A stretch of 64,000 bases of DNA from Progne subis subis (lineage: Eukaryota; Chordata; Aves; Passeriformes; Hirundinidae): contig JAKJHU010000026.1 of assembly GCA_022316685.1 (NCBI GenBank), positions 3,968,501 through 4,032,500 of the forward strand, given 5' to 3'. Below the pieces are notes generated by a model, which worked only from the letters and a program-made list of their open reading frames with translations, was not told the origin of the DNA and did not search any database. Positions within the stretch are counted from its first letter, which is position 1; each line of letters starts with the position of its first letter. Below are positions 50,083-60,804 of this stretch, piece by piece. A program made the position numbers and the translations under genes.

Positions 50083-50560
50083 TGTCATGGTTTGACCCTG
50101 GTTGAACGTCATGTGCCCACCAAAACCACTCACTCCCCTTCTAAATTCCACAGGGGAGAGAAAAATATAAGGAAAAGATCAGTGGTTGAGATAAGAACAC
50201 AGAGGGATCACTCAGCAATTCCTGTCATGGGCAAAACAAACTCGAGGAAATTAATTCAGTTTATTATCAAGCTAATCAAACAAAGCAATAAGGACTAAAA
50301 TCAAATCTCAAAGCATCTTCCTCCCATCCTTCCCTTGCTCCTGGGCTCAACTTCACTCCTGACTTCTGTACCATTTTCCCCCAGGTGGAACAAGTGCATG
50401 GGAAATCGATGTTGTGGTCAGTTCATTACGTGTTGTCTAATCCACTCCTTCCTCATATTCTTCCCATGCTCTAGCATGAGGTCCCTTTTGTGGGAGATAT
50501 TTCTACCTGAGCTTCTCTAATGAGAGTACTTCCCACTAGTTGCAGCTCTGTGAAATTAAC
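50083..50560. mobile_element. ERVL-like LTR fragment
   Basis: It opens TGTCATGGTTTGACCCTGG and continues with 'ggggagagaaaaatataagg', 'gttgagataagaacac', 'cattacgtgttgtctaatcc' and 'tgaggtcccttttgtggg'. This order is familiar from a widespread avian retroviral LTR group, which I recall as ERVL-type. The left end is clear; no matching CA terminus or duplication was found on the right, so it is probably truncated there. Transcriptional orientation was not settled. The open frames at 50092-50298 and 50335-50520 lie inside it and are not genes. Confidence 0.7.
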
Positions 50561-51589
50561 AGTCATAAAAATAATGGCATTCTTTTTGACTGTCTTGTGT
50601 TAAAAGTCTCTGAAAGTCAAAATGTATATTTTCCTAAAAACTGCAAATAATTTGATTTTATGATTAAGGATTGTTCTTTCTGTTTCAAACTTTTGTTTTA
50701 AATATAATTACACCCCCCCCCCCCCTTTTATAGTTTAATTGAACTTTGCTTGTACCTACATATTCCCAAATGAGAGTTTCTCAATTGTTGCCATTGAATT
50801 GGTTCCATAGCTCTTACAGCATTGCTGACTTGAGGCCTTAAACTTTACATGAAAAAAACAATACACTTTATTTCCAGAAATGTAGTCTTTGCTAAATTGG
50901 TAAAATAAAATATATGGTGCTGAAAATATTTCAGAGTAATATGAATCCTAGTTCATATTCATGGTATCAAAATAAAATACCCATGTGATCATCTGATGGA
51001 ACATAATAGATTGTAATAATAAGGATGAATAACTTCATTCTTTAGAGGTCATGCTTTTTTCAAAATGAGCCAAATACATGTTAGTGCTACATAGTTAGAA
51101 TTCTAAAATAGTTTTCTCTTTGGAAAGAGTGCAACAATGCTCTGAAAATACTCCCAGAGACATAATAGTGCATTTGAATAGTGCACCTGGGAAGTGGTAC
51201 TCAACTACTAGTCAGAGAATACGCTGAGTTGAATGCCTTTTTATAAGCTATCGGTGATCTAATTACGATGCTTGTATCTGGGTCCACATATTGTATAATT
51301 CTAGAGTAAATATAAACACCCTATAATTCAATTGAGAATTGAAAATAACTCTCATGCTTGTATTTGTAATTTGGCCTTTTAAATGCCTTAATTGTTTTGA
51401 GCATCACATGACATCTTTTCTTCCTTTCTCAGAACTTAATTCTGATGTCTGATATCTCAGCTATGTCTGTATTTTTAAAGTTATGTTTATCTAAAGGCAC
51501 TTGCTACATCTCCTTGATCTTCAGAGTGATTTAAGCAGGTACTTGAAGATTAATAACAAGTATGAGCTTAAATGAAATTATCAAGTAGG
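50561..51589. other. Unassigned AT-rich DNA with a poly(C) run
   Basis: A run of 13 C lies at 50713-50725. Otherwise nothing recognisable. Confidence 0.5.
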
Positions 51590-52080
51590 GTCAAGAAAGA
51601 CTTGGACCTGTTGGAATGAGTCTAGAGGAAGGCCACTAAGAGCTGCAGCACCTTCCTGTAAAGCTGAAAGCATTGGAGTTGTTCAGGAAAAGAGAAGGCT
51701 TCAGAGTGACTTTATAGCAGCCTTCTTGTACCTGAACAAGGCCTATGAGAAATTTAGAGAGGGAATTTTTCTCAAGGGCATGTAGTCACAGGACAGGGGG
51801 CAATGACTTTAAGATGAAGGAGGATAGGTTGAAATTAGATATTATGAATTAATTTTTTACTGTAAGGGTGGTGATGCACTGAAACAGATTGCCCAAAGAG
51901 GTTGTGGACTCCTCATCCCTGGAGGCATTCAAAACCAGGTTGGATGGGGCTCTGGGGCTCTGAGTAACATGGTCTAGTGGAAGATTTTCTGTCTATGGCA
52001 AGGGGTTTGAAACTAGACAATTTTGAAGGTCCCTTCCATCACAGGACATTCTATGATTCTATGATTCTACGTTTCTATGA
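51590..52080 (+). mobile_element. CR1 LINE 3' end with ATTCTATG tail
   Basis: Landmarks run in canonical order: 'cttggacctgttggaatgag' (51601), 'gagttgttcaggaaaagaga', 'ggcatgtagtcacaggacag' (about 51778), 'gggtggtgatgcactg', 'ccaggttggatggggctctg' (51934) and 'gaaggtcccttccatc' (52025). It ends in the characteristic octamer-like tail 'ctatgattctatgattctac'. It is 5'-truncated at about 490 bases and well preserved. A solo LTR is inserted directly in its tail at 52080/52081. Confidence 0.95.
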
Positions 52081-52612
52081 TGTTGTAGTGTATTAATTTG
52101 GTTTATATTGTATTTCATTTCTATATTGGGTTTTGTAATGGTTTCTTCTGTATCCCCTGTTCCCCTGGAGACTATCACGAGGTTTGTCCCTGCTCCTTCT
52201 CCCCACCCATCCTCCCACACTGGAATGTAATCCAACTCTGTTCCACTCCCACCTTGTCCCTGACTGGGTAGTGGCTTGTCCCTGCCTCTAGCCCCTTCCC
52301 CCCGGGTAAAAGCCCTGGGACCAGGTGGGGATCTTTCTTGCTCCTGCAACTGCGATGGGGACGGGGACTGGACTGAGCTCCAGACTCTGCAGGGGCAAGA
52401 CCCCAGAATAAAGCCATGATTCCTCCCAGACTAAGAGCAGACTCTTTCCTTTTGCCATCAATGGACACTTGCTCTCTCTAAAGAAAAAGGTTTGCAGCCT
52501 CTGGGACCTTTTGGGACCCTGAAGGGAAAATTCCTTCTGGCATGGTTTCTCTCTCAAGCTAGCTGAGACAAAAACAGAGCACGGGCTCCAAGGGAGAGAG
52601 AGAGCCACTTCA
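52081..52612 (+). mobile_element. Solo LTR, ERVK-like, group A copy 2, with 6-bp target duplication
   Basis: A 532-base LTR begins TGTTGTAGTG and ends GCCACTTCA. Identical hexamers CTATGA flank it (52075-52080 and 52613-52618); the left one is part of the CR1 tail, so the virus integrated into CR1 end repeats. AATAAA is at 52407-52412. It is about 90% identical by eye to 21545-22075, including 'ccctgactgggtagtggctt' and 'aaaaaggtttgcagcctctg'. No internal region remains. Minus-strand open frames (52059-52608) are antisense artefacts. Confidence 0.93.
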
Positions 52613-52618
52613 CTATGA

Positions 52619-53351
52619 TATATAATTAAGGTTCACATTTAGCCTGTTAGAAGAGAGAAAAATATTAAAGGCCTCTCTGGATTTTTGTATAAGAATTAAA
52701 AGACTTAAAACAAACACTTAAAATTTACAGCATGCTGAGGAGGGTTTGACATGGGGAAGGGGCATATTTCTGAAACACTATTAAAACTTCTTTTCTATTT
52801 TCCGTTATGTGTTAATATCTATCATCTGAAAAAGCTTGGTTTCATTTCTTCCATCAGTTTGAATTCTAATTCAGGAAGACTGACATTCAAAAAGAATACA
52901 AGTTATCTTAATACAGTCTAATTTTGGCTTAAACAGGTTTAAATGCATTCAGCTCTATTTTGATCACACAGTGCTTTAACATCTCACGTGAATACTGTTC
53001 TTGTGTAAAAACCATTTCACCATGGCATCACTTTTAGCTGCTTTCTCTTATTGTAGAAATCAGTCTGCTTCCTACTCACCTAGGAATCATTACCAGTAAA
53101 CTGGTAGCTGTTTCAGAAAAATAAGCATTCTCCTAATGAATTGTTGCACTGTAAACAAGTAAAGAAATTTCTCAATTTGCCTTTTTTAAAAACATATTTT
53201 CAACTTTCTCTGAATCCTTTTCATTTTCTCAACAGGTTATTCATTTTTGCTAAGGGACCTCACATAATTGTCAGTGAACTTATGCTTAAACAGCACGTTT
53301 GTAATATTTTTACATGTCCTTTTGAAGAAGGTCCTCTATCATACAATAATT
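52619..53351. other. Unassigned AT-rich DNA
   Basis: Nothing recognisable; the open frame at 53141-53353 has no motif. Confidence 0.5.
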
Positions 53352-54600
53352 AAATGGTTTGAGATGAAAGTGACTTTAAAGATTGTCTAGTTTCAACACC
53401 CTTGCTACGGGCAGGGACTCCTTCCATTAAGACCTGTTTTTTCAAAGCTCCATCTAACCTGTTCTTGAAAGTTTCCATGGATGGGGCGTCCACAGCTTCT
53501 CTGGAAAACATCTTCCAGTGCTTTACCATCCTCACAGTGAAGAATTTCTTCTTGGTATCTAAAGTGAATCTACTCTCTTTCAGTGTGAAGCCATTCCCCT
53601 TTGTCATATCACTGTATGCCTTTGTAAAGTTTCTCTTCTGTCTTGTAATCTTTCTTCAGTTACTGGAAGGTGATACAAAGTTTCCCCAGAACCTTCTATT
53701 CTCCAGGCTGAATAACACCAACTCTCTCAGCCTATCTTCAAAGGCAAGGTGCTCCAGCCTGTTCATCATTTTTGTCACCCTCTTCTGGACTCAGTCAAAT
53801 AGGTCCATGTCCCTCCTATGTTGGGGACCCCAGAGTTGAATGCAGCACTCCAGGTGGGGTCTCACTACAGAATAGTGGAGCAATTCCATCCCTTGCCCTG
53901 CTGGTCACACCACTTTTGATGCAGCCCAGGATGCAGTTGGCTCTCTAGGTTGCAAGTGCACATTGCTGTGTCATTTTGAGCTTCTTGTCCAAAGTCCTCA
54001 TCAGGGTTTCTCCCCATCCACTTTCTGTCCAGCCTATGTTTGTACTTGGGCTTGTCCTGACCCAGAACCATGGCCTTACACTTGGCCTTGTTGAACTTCA
54101 TGAGATTTTCACAGGCCTGCCTCTCAAGCCTGTCAAGGTCCCTCTGGGGGATCTCTTCCTTCCACCATATGGACTGCCCCACACAGCTTGGTGTCGTCAG
54201 CAAATTTACTGAGAATCCCACTCAATCCCACTGTACATGTCACTGACAAATATATTAAACGGTGCTGATCCTAATATCAATGCCCAAAGAACACCACTTA
54301 CTGTTGGTCTCTACTTGGATATCAAGCCATTGACTGCAAATCTTTGAGGGTTAACATGCGGCCAATTTCTTATCTATTGTGTGTTCCATCTGTCAAATCC
54401 ATGTGTCTTCACTTTAGTGGCAAGGATGGCAAGCAGGACAGCATCAAATGCTTTGCACAAGACCAGATAAATGAGGTCAGTTTCTCTTTTCTCATCCACC
54501 AAAGCTCTAGTCCCATCATAGAAAGCCATCAGATTTGTCAGGCATGACTTTTCCTTGGTGAAGCCATGTTGACTGGCCTGTCACTTCCTCATTTTTCATG
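53352..54600 (-). mobile_element. CR1 LINE, about 1.25 kb, minus strand
   Basis: From its 3' end at about 53352 it runs through the untranslated region ('catggatggggcgtccacag' at 53477; 'cctcacagtgaagaatttct' at 53530; 'gcagcactccaggtggggtc' at 53841) into the C-terminal part of the ORF2 reverse transcriptase (53870-54235). It stops near 'gtgaagccatgttgactggc' and 'catgtgccttc' (54556-54608). It is the best-preserved CR1 coding remnant here, though frameshifted. The plus-strand open frames at 53402-53839 and 53976-54212 are antisense. Confidence 0.93.
53870..54235 (-). pseudogene. CR1 ORF2 reverse-transcriptase C-terminal fragment, frameshifted
   Basis: On the minus strand the CR1 catalytic signature FADDTKLCG is encoded; the two Asp codons are at plus 54193-54198. 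The frame continues to about VEGRDPP and then shifts at a five-base C run (plus GGGGG, 54146-54150) into the frame that reads QRDLDRLE, LMKFNKAKCKAM and KYKHRLDRKWMG. A further shift is needed near 53930 to keep the match (family LGCIKS). The intact family enzyme copies CR1 RNA into DNA at the target nick. This fragment lacks everything N-terminal and cannot function. Confidence 0.85.
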
Positions 54601-54611
54601 TGCCTTCATTT

Positions 54612-54651
54612 TCTTCTGTAATTTGTACAAAGCAGTACAAATTACAGAAGA
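54612..54651. repeat. Perfect 17-bp inverted repeat with 6-base loop
   Basis: The left arm at 54612-54628 (tcttctgtaatttgtac) is exactly complementary to the right arm at 54635-54651 (gtacaaattacagaaga), with loop AAAGCA. It lies at the interior end of the minus-strand CR1, where recognisable CR1 sequence stops. The stem is shorter than a typical pre-miRNA, and no function is proposed. Confidence 0.9.
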
Positions 54652-54659
54652 CAAATCTT

Positions 54660-55914
54660 CCAAAATGTCCATTAACTAACTCTCTGTCTTAAACTTTTTT
54701 TGATCTGGGGGCACTGCAGAACTCTGCAGAACTTGTCAATACAGTAGAACTGCAGACACTGTGGAAATTTAGAGTTCTGTCACTGGAAACCCATTTCCTT
54801 TGGTATTTTCAATTAATAGTGTGTGAACTAATTATGTTTTTGGACATTCTATGCTTGCTACAAATCTACTCTGATTTAGTAGCACTGACATGAAAGTTAA
54901 TTTTCAACTTCATATCACAGAGGAAGAGTTATGTTTGCAACTTATTTAATGGGGAAACAGTGGCAGTATACTTTATCACAGCAGTATTACAGATATTTTT
55001 TTCTCCTTTGGGTCTGACAGAATGTTGCTCTTAATCATGGTCTTATCAAAGTGAATAAGGAAGGATTTCTCATATATTTCAACAAAATTGCATTTGGATT
55101 CTTTTTCTGGCCTTCCTGTGCTGCTGTATGTAGGAGAGATTTCATTCCAGCTATATCAACAGTGAAAATTTTTTAGAAGTCTTGATGGGCTGAAAGTTTG
55201 AACTTTGCAGTCAATACAATTTATGATATCCCATTTTGACATATTTTTTCAATACAAATGAATTTTATTTAGGGTAATTTATTATAACTATTGAGGCAGA
55301 GGGATAAGAATTTCTCTTCCCATGCTTTGATATGGCATACTAAACATTTTAGGTTTTATTTTCTTTCTTGTGTGTTGATTAACTAATTGTATCATTCACT
55401 AAAATTTTTTCCTGTGCAAATTATGATAGTTTTAATGCTCTTCCAGTGATGAAAAAAACATAAATTCATTCCAGTATCAGGTATTTTCATGCACTTTATG
55501 AGTACTTTCCTAATTTACTTGATTAAAATCTGTTACTATATGGTTTTTAACTAAACTCTAGTTTGAGTCACTCTCATTTCACAGCTTCTCTGTCATCAGC
55601 ACATCATGATTATTGGTGTGTGGTGTCTGTTGACGCTCTTGTTTTCTCAATACAACTGTATGAACAATTCTCAGCCTGGAAGGTCAACAGAGACACTTCA
55701 ACACAATAAAGTAAAGACAAATGGGAAAATAGTACAGTACTTACTATGAAACAGTAAACTGGAGTAATTTTGGGTAGCACTATTAATGTAAGTGAAAAGC
55801 AGTAGGATCTGTGACCTAAGAAATGCTGTATTAGTACTTGATAAAGTTTATTCACTAAAGAACACACCAGTATATTAATAGAAATAGGAACAAAACTGCA
55901 GGAAGAGAGTTGGA
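54660..55914. other. Unassigned AT-rich DNA
   Basis: No element or exon recognised. The minus-strand open frame at 55610-55972 begins in the A/C tract to its right and has no motif. Confidence 0.5.
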
Positions 55915-55996
55915 GGAAAAAAAACCAAAAAAACAAAAAAACAAAACACACCACAAACAAACAAACAAACAAACCCCAAAGCCCAACAACAACAAG
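55915..55996. repeat. A/C-rich tract with CAAA units
   Basis: A runs separated by C, including about five ACAA units (55955-55972) and AAC units (55985-55995). Confidence 0.85.
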
Positions 55997-56015
55997 AAGT
56001 CCTACCCAACCTTAT

Positions 56016-56085
56016 TTTTCTGCTGTAATGTGTACAAAGCAATCAGTGATCAACCTTTCAAAATGCCCTCTAAGGAACCAACAAC
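56016..56085. repeat. Short segment homologous to 54609-54675
   Basis: 'ctgtaatgtgtacaaagca' at 56021-56042 and 'caacctttcaaaatgccc' at 56049-56067 match 'ctgtaatttgtacaaagca' at 54616-54634 and 'caaatcttccaaaatgtcc' at 54652-54670. The 54.6-kb copy carries extra bases that form the right arm of its hairpin. The pair probably belongs to one unrecognised repeat or an old local duplication. Confidence 0.5.
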
Positions 56086-56830
56086 ATATCAATAGTTAAG
56101 AATGAGCTAAATGAAATCCACAGTATTATGGAATGAAGAATTACATTTCAATCAGAATACTATTCAGAGCAATTCCTTGGGAATTAAAGTATTGTCTAAC
56201 TTCTGCAAAACATGTGTACAGTTTCTGCTTCTTTCTGCTGTTACACCTCACCAGAACAGACTTCCCTAGTTCTACTAAGTTTCTGCTAGAATGTCATTAA
56301 ACTGCAGTAATTTCCAAAGCTGATGACACTTCTTTGGCTTTCATGCCTTGTTTGCTACTGGGTTACTCTTCTAGTCTACTATTTTCAGCTTTAAAGATAA
56401 TTTTTTGTCAATAGAGCTTAATTCATAGTTGCTTAAGAGTACTTCTATACTTTTTATTTCAAAGCTTTTTTCCTTAAGTTTCTTGGAATCTATAAATATT
56501 TTTAAGTCATGCTTCTCTGAATATGAGCTAATTTTTTAGTCATTCCATGCCTTCTGTTTACATTCAATACCACGTACTGAAGCTGTATTCAGTATAACTA
56601 AAGATATTTGTACTCCTAATAAATAATCAGGTTTATGAAATTATGCCATGGAATGGAGAATCTACAATTTTGAATTTTTCTCTTAATGGACAGGGTGCTG
56701 TTTTGGAGTTTTGATGAATGGGAATAAGTGGTCTTAAGGAAATGGTCAGTGATTGTGGTGGTGCAAAAGTTATTTTATTAGGTTTTTAAGTGTTTTATAT
56801 AATTAATTTACAGGTTTTTTTAAGAACTTT
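56086..56830. other. Unassigned AT-rich DNA
   Basis: Nothing recognisable between the short duplicated segment and the LTR. Confidence 0.5.
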
Positions 56831-57282
56831 TGTAAAATGGTTTGTTCCCTGTACCTCCGTTCTTCCCAATGGTTCTTACCCCTTATATTGCTATCAATCT
56901 CGTCTCTCTCTCTCCTTAGACACCCTGTCTGTCACTTCGGGACCCTTCCCTAGATTCTGGAAAGTTCCAGGGTGGGTGTCAGGTGATAGGCTGGTGCCCA
57001 GGGAATCCCCTTTTCCCCATCGTGGAGTGGTTCCCTGTTGAATACTTACATCCCTAGTTCCACTCTGAGTTAGCCTGGTTGGTTAATCTGTTGTTACCAC
57101 CTCTTGCTCCTCCCCAGTTTAAAACTTACTGCCCAACCATTGTTCGGGGTCTCTCTTGAGCAGCAGTGGTCAGGTGTGGAGCTCCCGTTTGGTCTCCCCC
57201 TAAATAAAACCCTGTTAATCCTACTCAGAGGGTCACCTTTCTATCTGTCACCGTGGTTGTGACTATAAACAAGTCCGTTACA
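56831..57282 (+). mobile_element. ERV LTR, single, followed by leader-like sequence
   Basis: It starts TGTAAAATGG and ends CCGTTACA, 452 bases. A TATA-like TTTAAAA is at 57118-57124 and AATAAA at 57203-57208, followed by about 75 bases of U5, the order of a retroviral LTR. The GC-rich U3/R sequence contrasts with the AT-rich left flank. The sequence just right of the terminus is not genomic-looking AT-rich DNA but a CpG-containing leader (57283-57425). No second LTR is present in the window. The open frame at 56790-57041 is not coding. Confidence 0.7.
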
Positions 57283-57425
57283 GGGTGTGGGGAACCAAGA
57301 TCCCATGGGGAGGAGAGAGCTAGTCGAACTAACGACTCTGACCCAAAAGCGCGTGTGCCGCGGTATGGGACTGAGCTAGCCCATGAGCCTGCACTTCCAC
57401 GTGCACAGTGGACACCGCGACAAGT
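57283..57425 (+). mobile_element. Probable retroviral 5' leader next to the LTR
   Basis: Immediately after the LTR's terminal CA come GGGTG and then TGGGGAACCAAGATCC, the position where a primer-binding site should start with TGG; I cannot assign a tRNA to it. The following 120 bases hold several CpG (for example GCGCGTGTGCCGCGG near 57350-57364), unlike the flanks. It breaks off at about 57425 next to an A/C-rich tract. The frames at 57225-57570 cross it, but no viral protein is recognised. Confidence 0.5.
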
Positions 57426-57428
57426 GAT

Positions 57429-57476
57429 AAGGAAGGAAAACAAACAAACAAAAAACAAATACCACCACCGACAAAA
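57429..57476. repeat. A/C-rich tract
   Basis: AAAC units and ACC units adjoin the right end of the leader-like sequence, perhaps a degraded A-rich tail or one of the window's A/C tracts. Confidence 0.7.
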
Positions 57477-59214
57477 AAGAATGTGCAGGTATAGGATTTT
57501 CCCTTCTCCTTCAAAGTGCCATTTCTCTGAAAAAAATATAGGAAGAGTGCTTGAAAGTAAATCACAGTAGCTCTTCTTGAAGTATTGTAATATTCAATCT
57601 GAAGATTTTTGTAGCACTACCACTGCTCCAAAGATGCACTATATTTTCTTTGAAGGTCTATCTTTTGGACTCCTGTAAGTACATGTAAGTATTATCTTTT
57701 ATGAGAAAAAATACAATTAAAAAAATCTTTTTGCTAGCCGACAGAGTCATGACACAAAGCCTTTGATGCAATGGTTACCTTGTGCTCCAGAGTTTCTCTA
57801 TTAGAAAAAATTTCTACTAAAAGAACAGTCAGACAGGAAACCTTTATGACTGCACAAAAATTAAATTTGAATTAATGCCTTTTTTAAAAAACTATGGATA
57901 AAATCTTCATCCAGAGGTGAAATGTGGTGCCTGAAAGTGAAAAGCAATAAGCAGGATTAATGCTTTGATTTGTCGAAGTATTTCTGATAGAAATTCAAAA
58001 CCAGCTATAATAACAACCTTCTTTTTGTGGTATTCTGGCACGGAAAGAAAACCTCTGATACTTTCCCGGGGATATTCACAGGGTTAGTATAGAGCAAGGA
58101 TAATTAACTCAGTTTGTCACATGCAATTTCATTATTCAGACAGAAGATGAATAGAGTCTGAAGAACGTTATATTTATTCAGGAAACAAATACATTGAAGT
58201 AATTAATGCATTACCTAGAGACATTCTTCTGAAACATATTTGAATCTGCCTCTGTTTATCTGTAGAGACTTATTTAATTAGTGTGTGTATTTAGCTTCTT
58301 TTTGACATGTTTAGTGACAGTCTGTGTATCCTCTCCCTCTTTAGAGATCATTCTTGTTTAACAAGCAGCCTTTTGTAAATCCTAAGAAGACTGAAGGATC
58401 ATCCTATAGTATGAATAAATAATAATAAAAGCTTGAAATATGTTGTGTATTAGGAAAGCCATACCAGTTCTGAGTACAAAGCTCAAAATTAAAGTAAATA
58501 GGTGTTCTTTCATGACTTCCCTCTACCTTCAGTATGCTTTCATACACACATTGTTAGGGCTTTTTTCCTAGAATAATCCATGAAGGCATCATATATTCTA
58601 ACAGGATCCTTGTTTTACTAGTTATTGATAACTGCTGTAAGACACAGATATTTAGTTTTGGCCAATCACTCTGCCTGTATTGTTTTTCCTGGATAATACA
58701 CCACTGTCATTTTACTGTTTTAAAAGTTATTACCACTTCCTAATAAAGCAATTGTCCTGGCTGTACTAAAAGCAATATCTTTTAATCTGTCAGAAAGTAG
58801 CAGTAAACATGGAAAAATAATACCTATTTAATAGCTAAAGAATGAAAGATCAGGTAGGCATGAGCAAGGGGTAGGGGACAGAGGCTCTATATGCCTGCAT
58901 GCAAAGCACGTTCGTCTTCATCATCTGCTTTGCCAGTGCACAGAGAATGAAATAAAGAGAGGCATGGAAGAAAGAACATATATAACAAGGTCCTATTCCA
59001 CATTATTACTTTGAGAAATAACAGATGCATGAAATCTGTCACATTCCCTTACAGAGCAAGCTATAATTATTTTGCTGTTCTCAGACTACCTTATATTTAA
59101 GCAACATGGTCTACTTCTAAGTATCTTGGTTAACACTGACACTTTTCACACTGATACTAAATCTCAGAAGGACTTTAAAGTTAAATATAGTAATAATTGC
59201 CTGCTGAGGCCACG
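57477..59214. other. Unassigned AT-rich DNA
   Basis: No recognised repeat or exon. Confidence 0.5.
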
Positions 59215-59379
59215 GGGTGGTGGTTTTGTTTTTTGGTGGGTTGGTGTGGTGGTTTTTTTTGTTTTTGTTTTTGGTTTTGTTTGTTTGTTTGTTTGTTTGC
59301 TTTTGTTGTTGTTGTTTTTTGTTTGTTTGTTTTTGGTTTTGGTTTGGTTTGGGTTTTTTGGTTTTTTGGGTTGTTTTTG
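59215..59379 (+). repeat. 165-base G/T tract with one C
   Basis: Only C59300 interrupts the G/T composition. Units include TTTG, TTG, TTTTGG and GGTTTGG. Seven open frames of Phe/Val/Cys or Lys/Gln/Thr composition over this region are artefacts. Confidence 0.95.
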
Positions 59380-60621
59380 CCAGAGCTGGTACCCATAATT
59401 TAGAAATGAGGGATTGCATTAAAAATGTTCATTTTCACATAAAAGCTTCCATTAGGGAAACCTAGACCATTTCCATGAAATAGACTGGTCTTTGGAAATA
59501 ACAGAATTTTATCAAATTTACTAGCCTGACATTGAATCAAATACAGTCATACAAACTACATTCCATGGATCATTTTGTCATATGAGAAGATTTGGTACCT
59601 TTCAGTTAAGAATCTTATAGAGAAACTGTATGGCTTGGGCTTTTATTACCAGGTGATATTAGATTTAGAAGTAGAATCACATTGTGTGATCTGCTGCTCT
59701 GTGCCGAAGTTGCCTTCTGGCTAGTGTGAAACTGAAGACCATCAGAATTTGAAAAAAACTTCACTGTAATGCAACATTTAGATAACAGTAACTCCTCAGT
59801 AGCTGTAGGCATTTTACAGTAACTTGAACTCACAACAGAGACAGTAAATTTTTAAAGAAAAAAATCCCCAAATATTTTTAGCAACAGAATGTATTTCTTC
59901 TGTTGAAACTGGCAATGCATTTGAAGTCTGTCTGTCCCCGTGTGTAAAATATTTTTTTTCGCTTGTAAATGTCTTTTTATATGGGTATCATTCAGTGGAG
60001 CAAGACCTGGTATCTATATGTCAGATATATATCTATATATTAATCAAGGAAAAGAAAAAAGAAAACAACACCAAAACCAAGATCTCATTTACCAATGGGC
60101 AATAGATTGGGAAAATTAGTTTTTCCTTGTTTGTTTATTTAATCTGTGATTGTGCTTTTTGTAAAATGTTCCTGAGGCATAGAATTTTTATTTTCTTATA
60201 GCTCCGTGGAGGATGTAAATGCTTGATAAGGTCGTTCAAGTCTTGGGAGGCAAGACATCCTAATGATCAGAGTGAATTGTGCATCTGTAACAGATGATTC
60301 CTTTCTTTATGGAATATTTTAATCTCAGTTTTGCTTTGTTTCTGCATTTTGTTTTCTGATTTTTATGATTTTTTTTTCTTTATTTTATTTTTATGATGGG
60401 CTTAAAAGGAAAAGAGAAATTCAAGTTAAGGAGGCATTTAAATGTCATGGTGAAAACTGGAGAAAATGAAATGCTGTTCATCCTGCTTTTTATGTTTTTG
60501 TTCTGTTTTTGCTTAGATTGATTTTGTTTTTCTGAAACACTGAGGGAAAGGAAATAAATTCTTCTTAAAAAATGTGTCAGGCAAGGCCAAAACACACATG
60601 TATTTCAGGAAGTTGTTATGC
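59380..60621. other. Unassigned AT-rich DNA
   Basis: No recognised repeat family. T runs occur near 59950-59958 and 60369-60376. Confidence 0.5.
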
Positions 60622-60800
60622 TAGTTTTGACCACAATAGAGTTAATTTTCTTCAGAGTGGCTGGTATAGGCTATGTTTTGGATTTGTGCTGGGAACAGTA
60701 TTGATAATTAAGGGATGTTTTAGATACTGCTTAACAGTGCTTGCACACAGCAAGTCCTTTTTTTCTTTTCCATCCTATTGCACTGGTGAAGAGGCTGGGG
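60622..60800. mobile_element. ERVL-type LTR fragment
   Basis: 'atagagttaattttcttc' (60637), 'ggctggtataggctatgttt' (60660) and 'tggatttgtgctgggaacag', followed by a TTGATAA element and 'gatgttttagatactgctta' (60715), match the memorable start of a very common avian ERVL LTR in order. It runs without a gap into the CR1 beginning near 60805, so it is truncated on the right. No duplication is visible. Confidence 0.75.
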
Positions 60801-60804
60801 TTGT

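Noticed and set aside
53402..53839. 145-codon plus-strand open frame
   Set aside because: It is antisense to the minus-strand CR1 3' region; antisense frames of CR1 are often open by composition.
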